Translations under genes and position numbers: made by a program | Source of the DNA: Crocinitomicaceae bacterium | GTDB taxonomy: Bacteria; Bacteroidota; Bacteroidia; Flavobacteriales_D; Crocinitomicaceae | Direction of reading: 5' to 3' | DNA: 64,000 nucleotides | Assembly: GCA_024639405.1 (NCBI GenBank) | Contig: JAHEIL010000001.1 | Span: 62,001 to 126,000 of the forward strand | Notes under the pieces: generated by a model | The model's database searches: none | The model's input: the letters and a program-made list of their open reading frames with translations, nothing else | What the model was told of the DNA's origin: nothing | Shown here: positions 10,468 to 18,026 of the stretch, piece after piece | How positions within the stretch are numbered: position 1 is the first letter of the stretch | Layout of the letters: the number at the start of each line of letters is the position of its first letter

Positions 10468-10965
10468 ATGAAACACCTTGTTGTATTTTTTTTTCTTTTT
10501 AATGCGCTTACTAGTTTTTCACACGACTACTATTTTGCATTTGCTGAATTAAAATACAATGATTTTAGCCAACAATTTGAAGGTACCCTCATTGTTTCTT
10601 CTCATGATTTTGAAAATTTAATGCAGTCTAAGGAATTGATTTCAAAAGAATTGCCTTCTTTTTCCTATGACTCCATCTTACTTTTAGCAATTCAAAAAAG
10701 TGTAGGAACAGGTTTGTCTTTTAAAAGTAAAAATCAAATACTTGAAATTCACTACGAAGGTTTAGAAAAACTCCAAAATGGATTAACTTACATTCACTTT
10801 TCCACAAGCAAACTAGAAAATCCTACGTCTATCAATGTCTCTTTTAATTTGTTGATGCCTGTTTTTCAAAACCAACAAAATAAAATTACAATCTATTTTA
10901 AAAACAAAACGTATACAGAGGTGTTTTTAAACACACAACCAACTAAAGAAATACAATTGTTATGA
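10468..10965 (+). CDS. DUF6702 family secreted protein
   Basis: A 165-residue protein with a signal peptide (MKHLVVFFFLFNALTSFSH) and a beta-rich body. The pattern after the cleavage site (DYYFAFAELKYNDFSQQFEGTLIV) and the overlap with an M1 peptidase gene match the DUF6702 family, in which this gene pair is commonly found together in Flavobacteriia. The stop overlaps the peptidase start (ATGA, 10962-10965), so the two are translationally coupled. The function is unknown; a periplasmic partner or accessory of the peptidase is a reasonable inference. Confidence 0.75.
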   Translation: MKHLVVFFFLFNALTSFSHDYYFAFAELKYNDFSQQFEGTLIVSSHDFENLMQSKELISKELPSFSYDSILLLAIQKSVGTGLSFKSKNQILEIHYEGLEKLQNGLTYIHFSTSKLENPTSINVSFNLLMPVFQNQQNKITIYFKNKTYTEVFLNTQPTKEIQLL

Positions 10966-13256
10966 AATATAAAATAATCTTACTTGCTGTTTTAATTCCA
11001 GGTTTATTTTTAGCGCAATCTAAATTTGCACAGTTAGACCAATTGCTTCCAACGCCAAATGAATACAGAAATGCTTCAGGAGGACCTGGTCATGCTTATT
11101 ACCAACAAAAAGCAGATTATAAAATCGCGCTTACAATTGATGATAAAACACAGAAATTATCTGGAGTTGAAACAATTACATACACCAATAATTCTCCTGA
11201 TTATCTAGAGTTTTTATGGTTACAGCTAGATCAAAATATCTATAATCAAGATTCTGAATCGAAATTGATTGAAGTTGAAAAAATGGAAGATTTCAAATCG
11301 ATTGGTGATGTTAAAAAACGATTATTTTATTACGATGGTGGTTTTAAAATAGATGCCATAACATCAACTTCAGGTCAAAAAATGAGTTATGCCATCAATA
11401 AAACAATGTTACGTATTAACTTAAGCAAACCTTTAGCACCTCATACTTCCATTTCTTTCACTGTTAAATGGTGGTACAATATCAACGATCGAATGGCAGT
11501 TGGTGGACGCTCTGGATACGAATATTTTGAAAAAGATAAAAATTACTTATACACCGTTGCTCAATTTTTTCCAAGAATGTGTGTATACAGTGATGTAGAA
11601 GGATGGCAAAACAAACAGTTTTTAGGAAAAGGAGAATTTGCATTGCCATTTGGTGATTATGAGGTTTCGATTACCGTTCCTGCTGATCACATTGTTGGTG
11701 CAACAGGTGAATTACAGAATGTTTCAGCTGTTTTAACGTCAGAAGAAAGAAATCGCTTTGAAAAAGCAAAAAAGTCTGATAGTCCAATCATTATTGTCTC
11801 TCAGAAAGAAGTTGAAGAAAAAGAGAAAAATCCGGATTATAAAACCAAAACATGGAATTTTAAAGCAATCAATGTTCGTGATTTTGCATTTGCAACTTCT
11901 CGAAAATTTATTTGGGATGCTCAAAAAGTAACTGTAAATGGAAAAGACATTCTTGCAATGTCCTACTATCCAAAAGAAGGAAATCCAATGTGGGAACGCT
12001 ATTCTACAAAATTGGTAGCACACACCGTGAAAACGTATTCCAAATACACAGTAGATTATCCTTACCCCGTTGCTATTTCTGTACATTCTAAATGGATTGG
12101 AATGGAATACCCAATGATTTGTTTCAATGGCGGTCGACCAGAAGAAGATGGAACGTATTCAGAAGAAACTAAATACGGTATGTGGGGTGTAATCATTCAC
12201 GAAGTTGGACACAATTTTTTCCCAATGATCATAAATTCAGATGAACGTCAATGGACTTGGATGGATGAAGGATTGAATACATTTGTACAGTATTTAACAG
12301 AGCAAGAATGGGAACGCGGCTATCCTTCAAGAAGAGGTCCTGCCTATTTAATTGCAGATTACATGCGTGGTGATAAGAAGTTTATTTCGCCAATCATGAC
12401 TAATTCAGAATCCATCTTTCAATTCGGGAATAACGCCTATGGAAAACCTGCTACAGCTTTGAATATTTTGCGTGAAACGATTATGGGTCGTGAATTATTT
12501 GACTATGCCTTTAAAATGTATTGCGAACGTTGGAAATTTAAACACCCAACTCCAGCCGACTTTTTCAGAACAATGGAAGATGCTTCAGCAGTTGATTTAG
12601 ATTGGTTTTGGAGAGGCTGGTTCTACTCTACTGATCATGTTGATATCTCATTGGACAACGTAAAATGGTTTCAATTAAACACCCAAAATCCTGAAATTGA
12701 AAAAGGAATCAAAGAACAAACTGATAAAGCGAAAGATAAATTCATTGGAGACACTCGAAACAAATCGAGTATCACTAAAACAATCAACGAAAACGATGCT
12801 GCTATTGATGATTTTTACGCAAAAAGAAATATATACAAAGTAGACGCCTTAGATCGAAAAGAATTCGATGCATTTAACGCTAAATTATCAGATGAAGACC
12901 GAAAGTTGTTGAATGCAAACAAGCAATTTTATGAATTAAGTTTTTCAAATTTAGGCGGATTAGTTTCTCCATTAATTATTGAAGCAACTTTTGATGATAA
13001 CTCTACAGAAGTGGTTCGAATTCCAGCTGAAATATGGAGAATGTATGAAGATAAAGTTTCAAAAGTGTTGATTTTCAATAAACCTGTTATTTCTTTTAGA
13101 GTAGATCCATTCCTGGAAACGGCTGATACAGACTTAAACAATAACGCATGGCCAGCTAGAGTTGAACCTACACGATATGATTTATTCAAGCAAAAACAAC
13201 AGAATAATGAGAATCCAATGCAGCGACAAAAACGTGTAGAAGCGCTAGGAAATTAA
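10962..13256 (+). CDS. M1 family metallopeptidase (secreted)
   Basis: A 764-residue zinc aminopeptidase-like protein with a signal peptide (ending LFLAQ). The zinc site is complete: HEVGH at residues 413-417 and the third ligand Glu436 in WMDEGLN, the HEXXH-x18-E signature of family M1. The N-terminal beta domain (about residues 35-300) and a long C-terminal region with a charged linker (about 585-640) are typical of the large Bacteroidota M1 group. It probably trims peptides in the periplasm. It is coupled to the DUF6702 gene by a four-base overlap. The neighbouring minus-strand gene ends four bases beyond its stop with no terminator between. Confidence 0.93.
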   Translation: MKYKIILLAVLIPGLFLAQSKFAQLDQLLPTPNEYRNASGGPGHAYYQQKADYKIALTIDDKTQKLSGVETITYTNNSPDYLEFLWLQLDQNIYNQDSESKLIEVEKMEDFKSIGDVKKRLFYYDGGFKIDAITSTSGQKMSYAINKTMLRINLSKPLAPHTSISFTVKWWYNINDRMAVGGRSGYEYFEKDKNYLYTVAQFFPRMCVYSDVEGWQNKQFLGKGEFALPFGDYEVSITVPADHIVGATGELQNVSAVLTSEERNRFEKAKKSDSPIIIVSQKEVEEKEKNPDYKTKTWNFKAINVRDFAFATSRKFIWDAQKVTVNGKDILAMSYYPKEGNPMWERYSTKLVAHTVKTYSKYTVDYPYPVAISVHSKWIGMEYPMICFNGGRPEEDGTYSEETKYGMWGVIIHEVGHNFFPMIINSDERQWTWMDEGLNTFVQYLTEQEWERGYPSRRGPAYLIADYMRGDKKFISPIMTNSESIFQFGNNAYGKPATALNILRETIMGRELFDYAFKMYCERWKFKHPTPADFFRTMEDASAVDLDWFWRGWFYSTDHVDISLDNVKWFQLNTQNPEIEKGIKEQTDKAKDKFIGDTRNKSSITKTINENDAAIDDFYAKRNIYKVDALDRKEFDAFNAKLSDEDRKLLNANKQFYELSFSNLGGLVSPLIIEATFDDNSTEVVRIPAEIWRMYEDKVSKVLIFNKPVISFRVDPFLETADTDLNNNAWPARVEPTRYDLFKQKQQNNENPMQRQKRVEALGN

Positions 13257-13260
13257 TTTC

Positions 13261-13965
13261 TTATTTCACACCGATGAAATGCTCGTATTTATCTTGAATA
13301 AAGGTTATTAACTCCATTTCCGTAGCAGTTTTTAAAAACTCTTCGTTAATGTTTAAGAAAGATATAAAATCATCGAATTCATCTTCTGTTAAATTGATAA
13401 TGTCGTTCGCAACATACAATCGAAGTAATTCTTGAACAACTTTACGCTGGTTATCTTTATATTGTTGTTCTGCAATCCATCTTTTATTGCGTTCTTTTTT
13501 TGAAAATGCTTGGTACAAGGCTGTGATAGGGCTTTGCATCATCTCAATTCCAGTAACCATTCTTGTTTCTCTTAAAGAAAGTAAACTTCTTTCTTCTTTA
13601 ATTTGCTCCAATGATTTTAATGGTCTAACTACTACTTCTCTTAACTGCTTAGCTAAATGATAAATTGGAATAACAACTTTGTATTGACAATTAGAATCCG
13701 CTTTTACTACAAAATAAACGGATTCATATTCTTTAACAGAGAGAATAATTGTATCGTTATTCAATAAATAAGCAGCAAATGTTCCATTCGGTTGACCAAA
13801 AACACCTTGACCTGTTCTTTTATTTATTACCATTAAATTATAGAATGTTTGCGGACGTAATGAATCAATAACTTTTCCTGTCACAAATACGTTATCACAT
13901 TGTTGTGAAAATGCATTAAAGCCATTCAAAAATGACATAATTAAAATGAGGTACATAAATTTCAT
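13261..13965 (-). CDS. Secreted protein with carboxypeptidase-regulatory-like N-terminal domain
   Basis: About 234 residues. From the ATG at 13965 the protein begins with a standard signal peptide (MKFMYLILIMSFLNGFNAFSQ); an in-frame ATG at 13983 would add six residues and looks less likely. After cleavage comes a small beta-sandwich (CDNVFVTGKVIDS... to about residue 95), resembling the carboxypeptidase-regulatory-like domain common in Bacteroidota envelope proteins. A charged helical region follows with the motif LREVVVRPLKSLEQIKEE. The C-terminus looks like a helical bundle. No catalytic motif is visible. It probably sits in the periplasm or outer membrane. Confidence 0.7.
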   Translation of the reverse strand: MKFMYLILIMSFLNGFNAFSQQCDNVFVTGKVIDSLRPQTFYNLMVINKRTGQGVFGQPNGTFAAYLLNNDTIILSVKEYESVYFVVKADSNCQYKVVIPIYHLAKQLREVVVRPLKSLEQIKEERSLLSLRETRMVTGIEMMQSPITALYQAFSKKERNKRWIAEQQYKDNQRKVVQELLRLYVANDIINLTEDEFDDFISFLNINEEFLKTATEMELITFIQDKYEHFIGVK

Positions 13966-14035
13966 CGAAGCTAAAATATACATAAAGTTTTTAATGAAGC
14001 CTTTGTAATTGATAATATGTGTTAAATCAAATTCA

Positions 14036-14049
14036 TTTACAATTGTAAA
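14036..14049. promoter_or_regulatory. 14-base palindrome between two divergent genes, possible operator
   Basis: TTTACAATTGTAAA is a perfect palindrome lying between the divergent secreted-protein gene (start 13965) and mnmA (start 14111). A related half-site, ATGTAAACAT, lies at 14066-14075. The same TTTACA/TGTAAA half-sites form the inverted repeat in the promoter of the nearby XRE gene at 15608-15633. Binding by that regulator is an inference. Confidence 0.4.
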
Positions 14050-14098
14050 CTAATATAATTTATATATGTAAACATTCAATTCATCAATTAATAATGTT

Positions 14099-14106
14099 TA
14101 ATTTTG
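14099..14106 (+). promoter_or_regulatory. -7 box of mnmA, four bases before the ATG
   Basis: TAATTTTG fits the Bacteroidota -7 consensus TAnnTTTG. Only CACT separates it from the mnmA ATG, so transcription should begin at or within a base or two of the start codon. No clear -33 box is seen. Confidence 0.6.
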
Positions 14107-14110
14107 CACT

Positions 14111-15289
14111 ATGAAAAGAGTTGTTGTAGGACTTTCAGGAGGTGTTGATTCTAGTGTCGCAGCGCATTTATTGATTCAACAAGGATATGAAGTAATCGGA
14201 ATGTTTATGCGTAACTGGCATGATGAATCCGTAACCATTTCCGATGATTGTCCTTGGATTGATGATTCAAACGACGCTCTTTTAATTGCACAACAATTAG
14301 GAATCCCTTTTCAAGTAATTGATTTAAGCGCAGAATACAAAGATCGCATTGTAGATTACATGTTTAATGAATATGAAGCTGGTAGAACACCCAATCCAGA
14401 CGTTCTTTGTAACCGTGAGATAAAATTTGATGTTTTTTTAAAAGCAGCATTGGAATTAGGTGCAGATTTTGTTGCAACAGGCCATTACTGTAGAAAAATT
14501 GAACATTCAGACGGCACTTTTGGATTGTTAACAGGAAAAGATCCAAATAAAGACCAGTCTTATTTTTTATGCCAATTAAACCAAGAACAACTCAGTAAAG
14601 CATTATTTCCAATTGGTGAACTATTAAAACCTGAGGTTAGAACAATTGCAGCTGAGCTAAATTTAGTTACTGCAGATAAAAAAGATTCTCAAGGCTTGTG
14701 TTTTGTTGGTAAAATTAGTTTGCCACAATTTTTACAGCAAAAATTAATAGCAAAAACAGGTGCAGTCATTGAGATTCCTTCTGATTTAAAACAATTTTTA
14801 GATTACGAAAAGATTCCTTCTACAAGCGAAAACCTAGAGCTACTTTGCAAACCTTTTGAGTACAGCAAAGATCTGGGTCAAGAAGTTGCCCAACATCAAG
14901 GAGCGCATTTTTACACCATTGGTCAACGCAAAGGATTGCATATCGGAGGTAGACCACTGCCCTCTTTTGTAATTGGAACAGACACTGTTAACAACCTTGT
15001 TTTTTCTGGTCAGACAGATGAGCATCCTGGATTGAATAGGATTGCGTTAAAATTAGACGATCAACAAATGAATTGGATCAATCAATCTTATGCGATTTCT
15101 GAAGGGCAGCAATTAGAATGCTTAGTTCGTATTCGATACCGTCAACAATTGCGTCCCGCAACTTTAATTCGAAAAGAAAGTGGTTGTTACATATTGTTCC
15201 CTGAAAAAGAAAGAGGCATTACTCCAGGACAATTTGCAGCGTGGTACATTGAAGATGAACTTGTTGGTTCAGGTGTCATTCATTCTTAG
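14111..15289 (+). CDS. mnmA: tRNA 2-thiouridine(34) synthase MnmA
   Basis: Thiolates U34 of the tRNAs for Lys, Glu and Gln using ATP and sulfur from a persulfide relay. The PP-loop [12 protein letters not shown] is at residues 8-19. The two catalytic cysteines are Cys100 in VLCNREIKF and Cys197 in SQGLCFVG. The domain order (N-type ATP pyrophosphatase, central, C-terminal beta barrel) is normal. At 392 residues it is slightly long because of an insertion around residues 215-255 containing [17 protein letters not shown]. The 3' end overlaps the convergent XRE gene by 14 bases. Confidence 0.97.
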   Translation: MKRVVVGLSGGVDSSVAAHLLIQQGYEVIGMFMRNWHDESVTISDDCPWIDDSNDALLIAQQLGIPFQVIDLSAEYKDRIVDYMFNEYEAGRTPNPDVLCNREIKFDVFLKAALELGADFVATGHYCRKIEHSDGTFGLLTGKDPNKDQSYFLCQLNQEQLSKALFPIGELLKPEVRTIAAELNLVTADKKDSQGLCFVGKISLPQFLQQKLIAKTGAVIEIPSDLKQFLDYEKIPSTSENLELLCKPFEYSKDLGQEVAQHQGAHFYTIGQRKGLHIGGRPLPSFVIGTDTVNNLVFSGQTDEHPGLNRIALKLDDQQMNWINQSYAISEGQQLECLVRIRYRQQLRPATLIRKESGCYILFPEKERGITPGQFAAWYIEDELVGSGVIHS

Positions 15290-15608
15290 TGAAATACACT
15301 TTAATGCTATCATCATTGTAAAATTCAATGATCTTTACAATTTCTTTTTGCTGAAACGATTCGTTATTAGAAGGTTTTAAAGGTTTAATTTCAGTAGCAT
15401 TTTCTTTCATCTCCCCTGTTAATAACCAATTTGCATTAACACGTGGAAAATTAACAACTACTTTTTCAAGAAAATCAAAGCTTGGTTTACTTCTTCCAGA
15501 TAATATATGACTAATGTTTGATCGTTGCACCCCTAGTTTATCGGCAAACATAGAAGGAGTTAATGCATGCATTTTCAAAATTAACTGAATTCTTTCTTGA
15601 ATTAACAT
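15276..15608 (-). CDS. XRE-family helix-turn-helix regulator
   Basis: A 110-residue DNA-binding protein. The HTH_3 domain occupies about residues 5-65; the recognition region is [23 protein letters not shown]. The C-terminal 40 or so residues are charged and lack a recognisable domain. Such single-domain regulators commonly repress their own promoter, and here an inverted repeat overlaps the -7 box and start codon. Its 3' end overlaps mnmA by 14 bases in convergent orientation. The start ATG at 15608 is well supported by the domain boundary. Confidence 0.9.
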   Translation of the reverse strand: MLIQERIQLILKMHALTPSMFADKLGVQRSNISHILSGRSKPSFDFLEKVVVNFPRVNANWLLTGEMKENATEIKPLKPSNNESFQQKEIVKIIEFYNDDSIKVYFTKNE

Positions 15609-15637
15609 TTGTAAATTTTTAATTGTTTACAAATATA
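15608..15637 (-). promoter_or_regulatory. Promoter and probable autoregulatory operator of the XRE gene
   Basis: On the minus strand the -7 box TATATTTG (15637-15630) is followed at once by an 8-base perfect inverted repeat, TTTGTAAA/TTTACAAA (15633-15626 and 15615-15608) with a 10-base spacer. One half-site overlaps the -7 box and the other touches the start codon. This is the geometry of an operator whose occupation would block RNA polymerase. That the XRE protein binds it is inferred. Confidence 0.55.
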
Positions 15638-15680
15638 AATAATAATTAGCACTTTTGAAAAATAAAAAAGTTTAGCACAT

Positions 15681-15704
15681 AAAAAAAGGAGCTATTGCTC
15701 CTTT
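15681..15704 (-). terminator. Rho-independent terminator of the small gene at 15726-15947
   Basis: The 8-base stem AAAGGAGC (15685-15692) pairs with GCTCCTTT (15697-15704) around a TATT loop. Read on the minus strand it ends in a run of seven T (complement of 15687-15681). Confidence 0.85.
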
Positions 15705-15725
15705 AACTATTTTACTTTCAATTAA

Positions 15726-15947
15726 TTAATTCACACTGAACGAGTGAAAAATTGAATTGGTTTGCATGTTCTTAATTTGATCTGCTAATTTTAAAGCATC
15801 CATTAATTTGGCTACTTCAAAAATAGATAGATTACTATTTGTTCCTTCCAATCTGTGTTGGTTTAACTTGTATTCAGCGATTTTTACAGTATTATTTATC
15901 ATATATTTTTCAATTACTTCCATAACTAATAAACTTAATTCTCTCAC
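15726..15947 (-). CDS. Small protein of unknown function
   Basis: A 73-residue frame starting at GTG (15947), or a 65-residue one starting at the ATG at 15923. I do not recognise a family. The sequence is amphipathic and helical (EVAKLMDALKLADQIKNMQ), with no membrane segment or signal peptide. Being followed by its own strong terminator 22 bases past the stop supports a real gene. Upstream, TTACA and TGTAA half-sites (15973-15977 and 15983-15987) resemble the neighbouring XRE operator. The gene could be controlled with it. Confidence 0.55.
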   Translation of the reverse strand: MRELSLLVMEVIEKYMINNTVKIAEYKLNQHRLEGTNSNLSIFEVAKLMDALKLADQIKNMQTNSIFHSFSVN

Positions 15948-16095
15948 CTTTACGGAAACAAGAAATAAAATGTTACAAAAAATGTAAAATAATTGAAATT
16001 TGTATACTAAAATTCAATTTAACACTTCATAATTATAGTTTTAAATAATTGATATACAATTATATATGACATAAAAACAAAGTAACAGAAATAAA

Positions 16096-16320
16096 TTATT
16101 TTTTAATCAAGGGATAAATTAATTGTTCAAGCCCATTCGTTTTGATTTCTAAAACCAATGCTAACTGCTCTCCTAACTTCCCGGCTGGGAATCCTTTTTG
16201 ACGGTACCAAACCAAATAATATTCAGGCAGGTGTATTAAAAAATACCCTTCGTATTTACCGAAGGGCATTTTCATATTTGCTAATTTAATTAGCTCATCT
16301 TTTGAATTGAAAGAATTCAA
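16096..16320 (-). CDS. DUF3820 family protein
   Basis: A 74-residue protein with the DUF3820 signature: KMPFGKYEG, LIHLPEYYLVWYRQKGFP and GKLGEQLALVLEI. The family is annotated as a putative quorum-sensing-regulated virulence factor, but its biochemical role is unknown. Family members usually include the helix just before the PFGKY motif (ELIKLANMKM), which supports the TTG start at 16320 over the ATG at 16275. It is the last gene of a five-gene minus-strand operon, five bases after pepD. Confidence 0.85.
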   Translation of the reverse strand: MNSFNSKDELIKLANMKMPFGKYEGYFLIHLPEYYLVWYRQKGFPAGKLGEQLALVLEIKTNGLEQLIYPLIKK

Positions 16321-16325
16321 TGTAT

Positions 16326-17783
16326 TTATTGTGCTAATGGTGTGCGTTCAATTGTGGCTAATAAATAACCCCAAAATTTTTGCACAGATGAAATTTGAAC
16401 TTTTTCATCTGGAGAATGTGCTGCACGAATGTTTGGTCCAAATGAAATCATATCAACTCCTGGTAGATGTTTTCCAAGTATTCCACATTCTAATCCAGCA
16501 TGGCATGCTTTTATTTGAGGTGCTTCATTGTATAATTCATGGTACAAATCTGCCATCAACGAAACAATTGGTGAAGATGGATTTGGTTGCCAACCAGGAT
16601 AATCTCCAGTTTGAACAACTGCAGCGCCCATGTTTTCAAATGCAGCACGAATTGAATTTGCAACATCATCTTTACTGGTTTCTACACTACTTCTTTGCAA
16701 AGATTGTGTAATAAATTCACCGTCTTTTATTATCACCCTTGCTAAACTTGAAGATGCTTCAACTAAATCTTTTATAGCTGGACTCATTCTAAAAACTCCA
16801 TTGTGAACGCAATGTAACGTATTTAGAATTTTCTGAAAATCTTTTTGATCTAACGCTTTTTCATCAGAAATAACATGCTCAGTAGTTACAACAAAATTTG
16901 GCTCAATCAACTTATATTCATTGATTAAAACAGTTGCAAATTCATTTATTTTTGCTACAATTTCTTGATTTTGTTCTTTGTTAAAAGCGATAACGCAATT
17001 AGATTCTCTCGGGATTGCATTTCTTAAACTTCCTCCGTCAAAAGAAATCAATTGAAATTCAACTAAGGAAGATAATTGATACAATAAACGTGTCATTAAT
17101 TTATTTGCATTACCTCTACCCTTGTCGATATCCATTCCTGAATGACCACCCAACAAGCCTTTAATGTTGATTTTTAATTTTACAAATCCTTCATTTACTG
17201 AAACTTGATTATATTTATATGAAGTATTAGTATCAATTCCACCTGCACAACCAATAGATAATTCATCATCATCTTCAGTATCTAAATTCAATAATATTTT
17301 ACCTGAAAAATGCGACCCGTCTAGTTCTTTAGCTCCTGTCATTCCCGTTTCTTCATCAATCGTAAACATTGCTTCTAAAGCAGGATGTTGAATGTCAGTT
17401 GAAGCTAAAAGCGCCATGATTGCTGCAACACCAATTCCATTGTCTGCTCCTAATGTTGTTCCATTTGCTTTCACCCAGTCACCATCCACAATCATTTCAA
17501 TACCTTGTGTTTCAAAATCAAAAACAGTTGCTTCATTTTTTTGATGCACCATGTCTAAATGTGATTGAAGAATTAACGTTGTTCTATTTTCCATTCCTGC
17601 AGTAGCAGGTTTTTTAATGATCACATTTTGAATTCGGTCAACGATTGTTTCCAATCCCAATTGTTTTCCAAAATCTACCATAAATTGAATTACACGCTCC
17701 TCTTTTTTAGAAGGACGTGGAACAGCATTTAAATCTGCAAAATGATTCCAAAGTGCTTTAGGTTCTAAATTTCTTACTGACAT
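16326..17783 (-). CDS. pepD: Aminoacyl-histidine dipeptidase (peptidase D, M20 family)
   Basis: Hydrolyses Xaa-His dipeptides such as carnosine in the cytoplasm. At 485 residues it has the length of E. coli PepD. Metal-site segments are clear: QSHLDMVHQKN (first His-Asp), GTTLGADNGIGVAA (bridging Asp), TIDEETGMTGA (catalytic Glu pair) and LNLDTEDDDELSIGCAGG. The lid domain with GHSGMDIDKGRGNA is typical, as is the C-terminal HAGLECGILG. The ATG at 17783 lies 19 bases after the VF530 gene. Confidence 0.96.
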   Translation of the reverse strand: MSVRNLEPKALWNHFADLNAVPRPSKKEERVIQFMVDFGKQLGLETIVDRIQNVIIKKPATAGMENRTTLILQSHLDMVHQKNEATVFDFETQGIEMIVDGDWVKANGTTLGADNGIGVAAIMALLASTDIQHPALEAMFTIDEETGMTGAKELDGSHFSGKILLNLDTEDDDELSIGCAGGIDTNTSYKYNQVSVNEGFVKLKINIKGLLGGHSGMDIDKGRGNANKLMTRLLYQLSSLVEFQLISFDGGSLRNAIPRESNCVIAFNKEQNQEIVAKINEFATVLINEYKLIEPNFVVTTEHVISDEKALDQKDFQKILNTLHCVHNGVFRMSPAIKDLVEASSSLARVIIKDGEFITQSLQRSSVETSKDDVANSIRAAFENMGAAVVQTGDYPGWQPNPSSPIVSLMADLYHELYNEAPQIKACHAGLECGILGKHLPGVDMISFGPNIRAAHSPDEKVQISSVQKFWGYLLATIERTPLAQ

Positions 17784-17802
17784 TTATTTTATTTTTTGCT
17801 TA

Positions 17803-18018
17803 TTAACTATTTCTAATGTTGTAAACTCGATTAATCCATAACTCTTCCACTTTAGAACGTGCCCAAGGAGTTTTACGCAAAAACGTTAAGCTTGACTTAA
17901 CACTTGGGTTACTTTTAAAACAATTGATGGGTATTAATTTTCCAAGATTTTCAAAACCAAATTCTTGTTCTAAATCAATCACTATTTGTTCTAATTTCAC
18001 ACCGTGTAATGGATCCAT
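17803..18018 (-). CDS. VF530 family DNA-binding protein
   Basis: A 71-residue basic protein matching the VF530 (DUF2132) family: DPLHGVKLEQIVIDLEQEFGFENLG, then the family core INCFKSNPSVKSSLTFLRKTPWAR. Structural work on family members shows a small alpha-helical fold with double-stranded DNA binding; the cellular role is unclear. It sits between ettA (8-base gap) and pepD (19-base gap), so it is expressed with a ribosome-associated ATPase. Confidence 0.9.
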   Translation of the reverse strand: MDPLHGVKLEQIVIDLEQEFGFENLGKLIPINCFKSNPSVKSSLTFLRKTPWARSKVEELWINRVYNIRNS

Positions 18019-18026
18019 ACTTCTAT

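Noticed and set aside
16307-16711. 134-residue plus-strand open frame opposite pepD
   Set aside because: Antisense to a conserved catalytic domain; no independent support.
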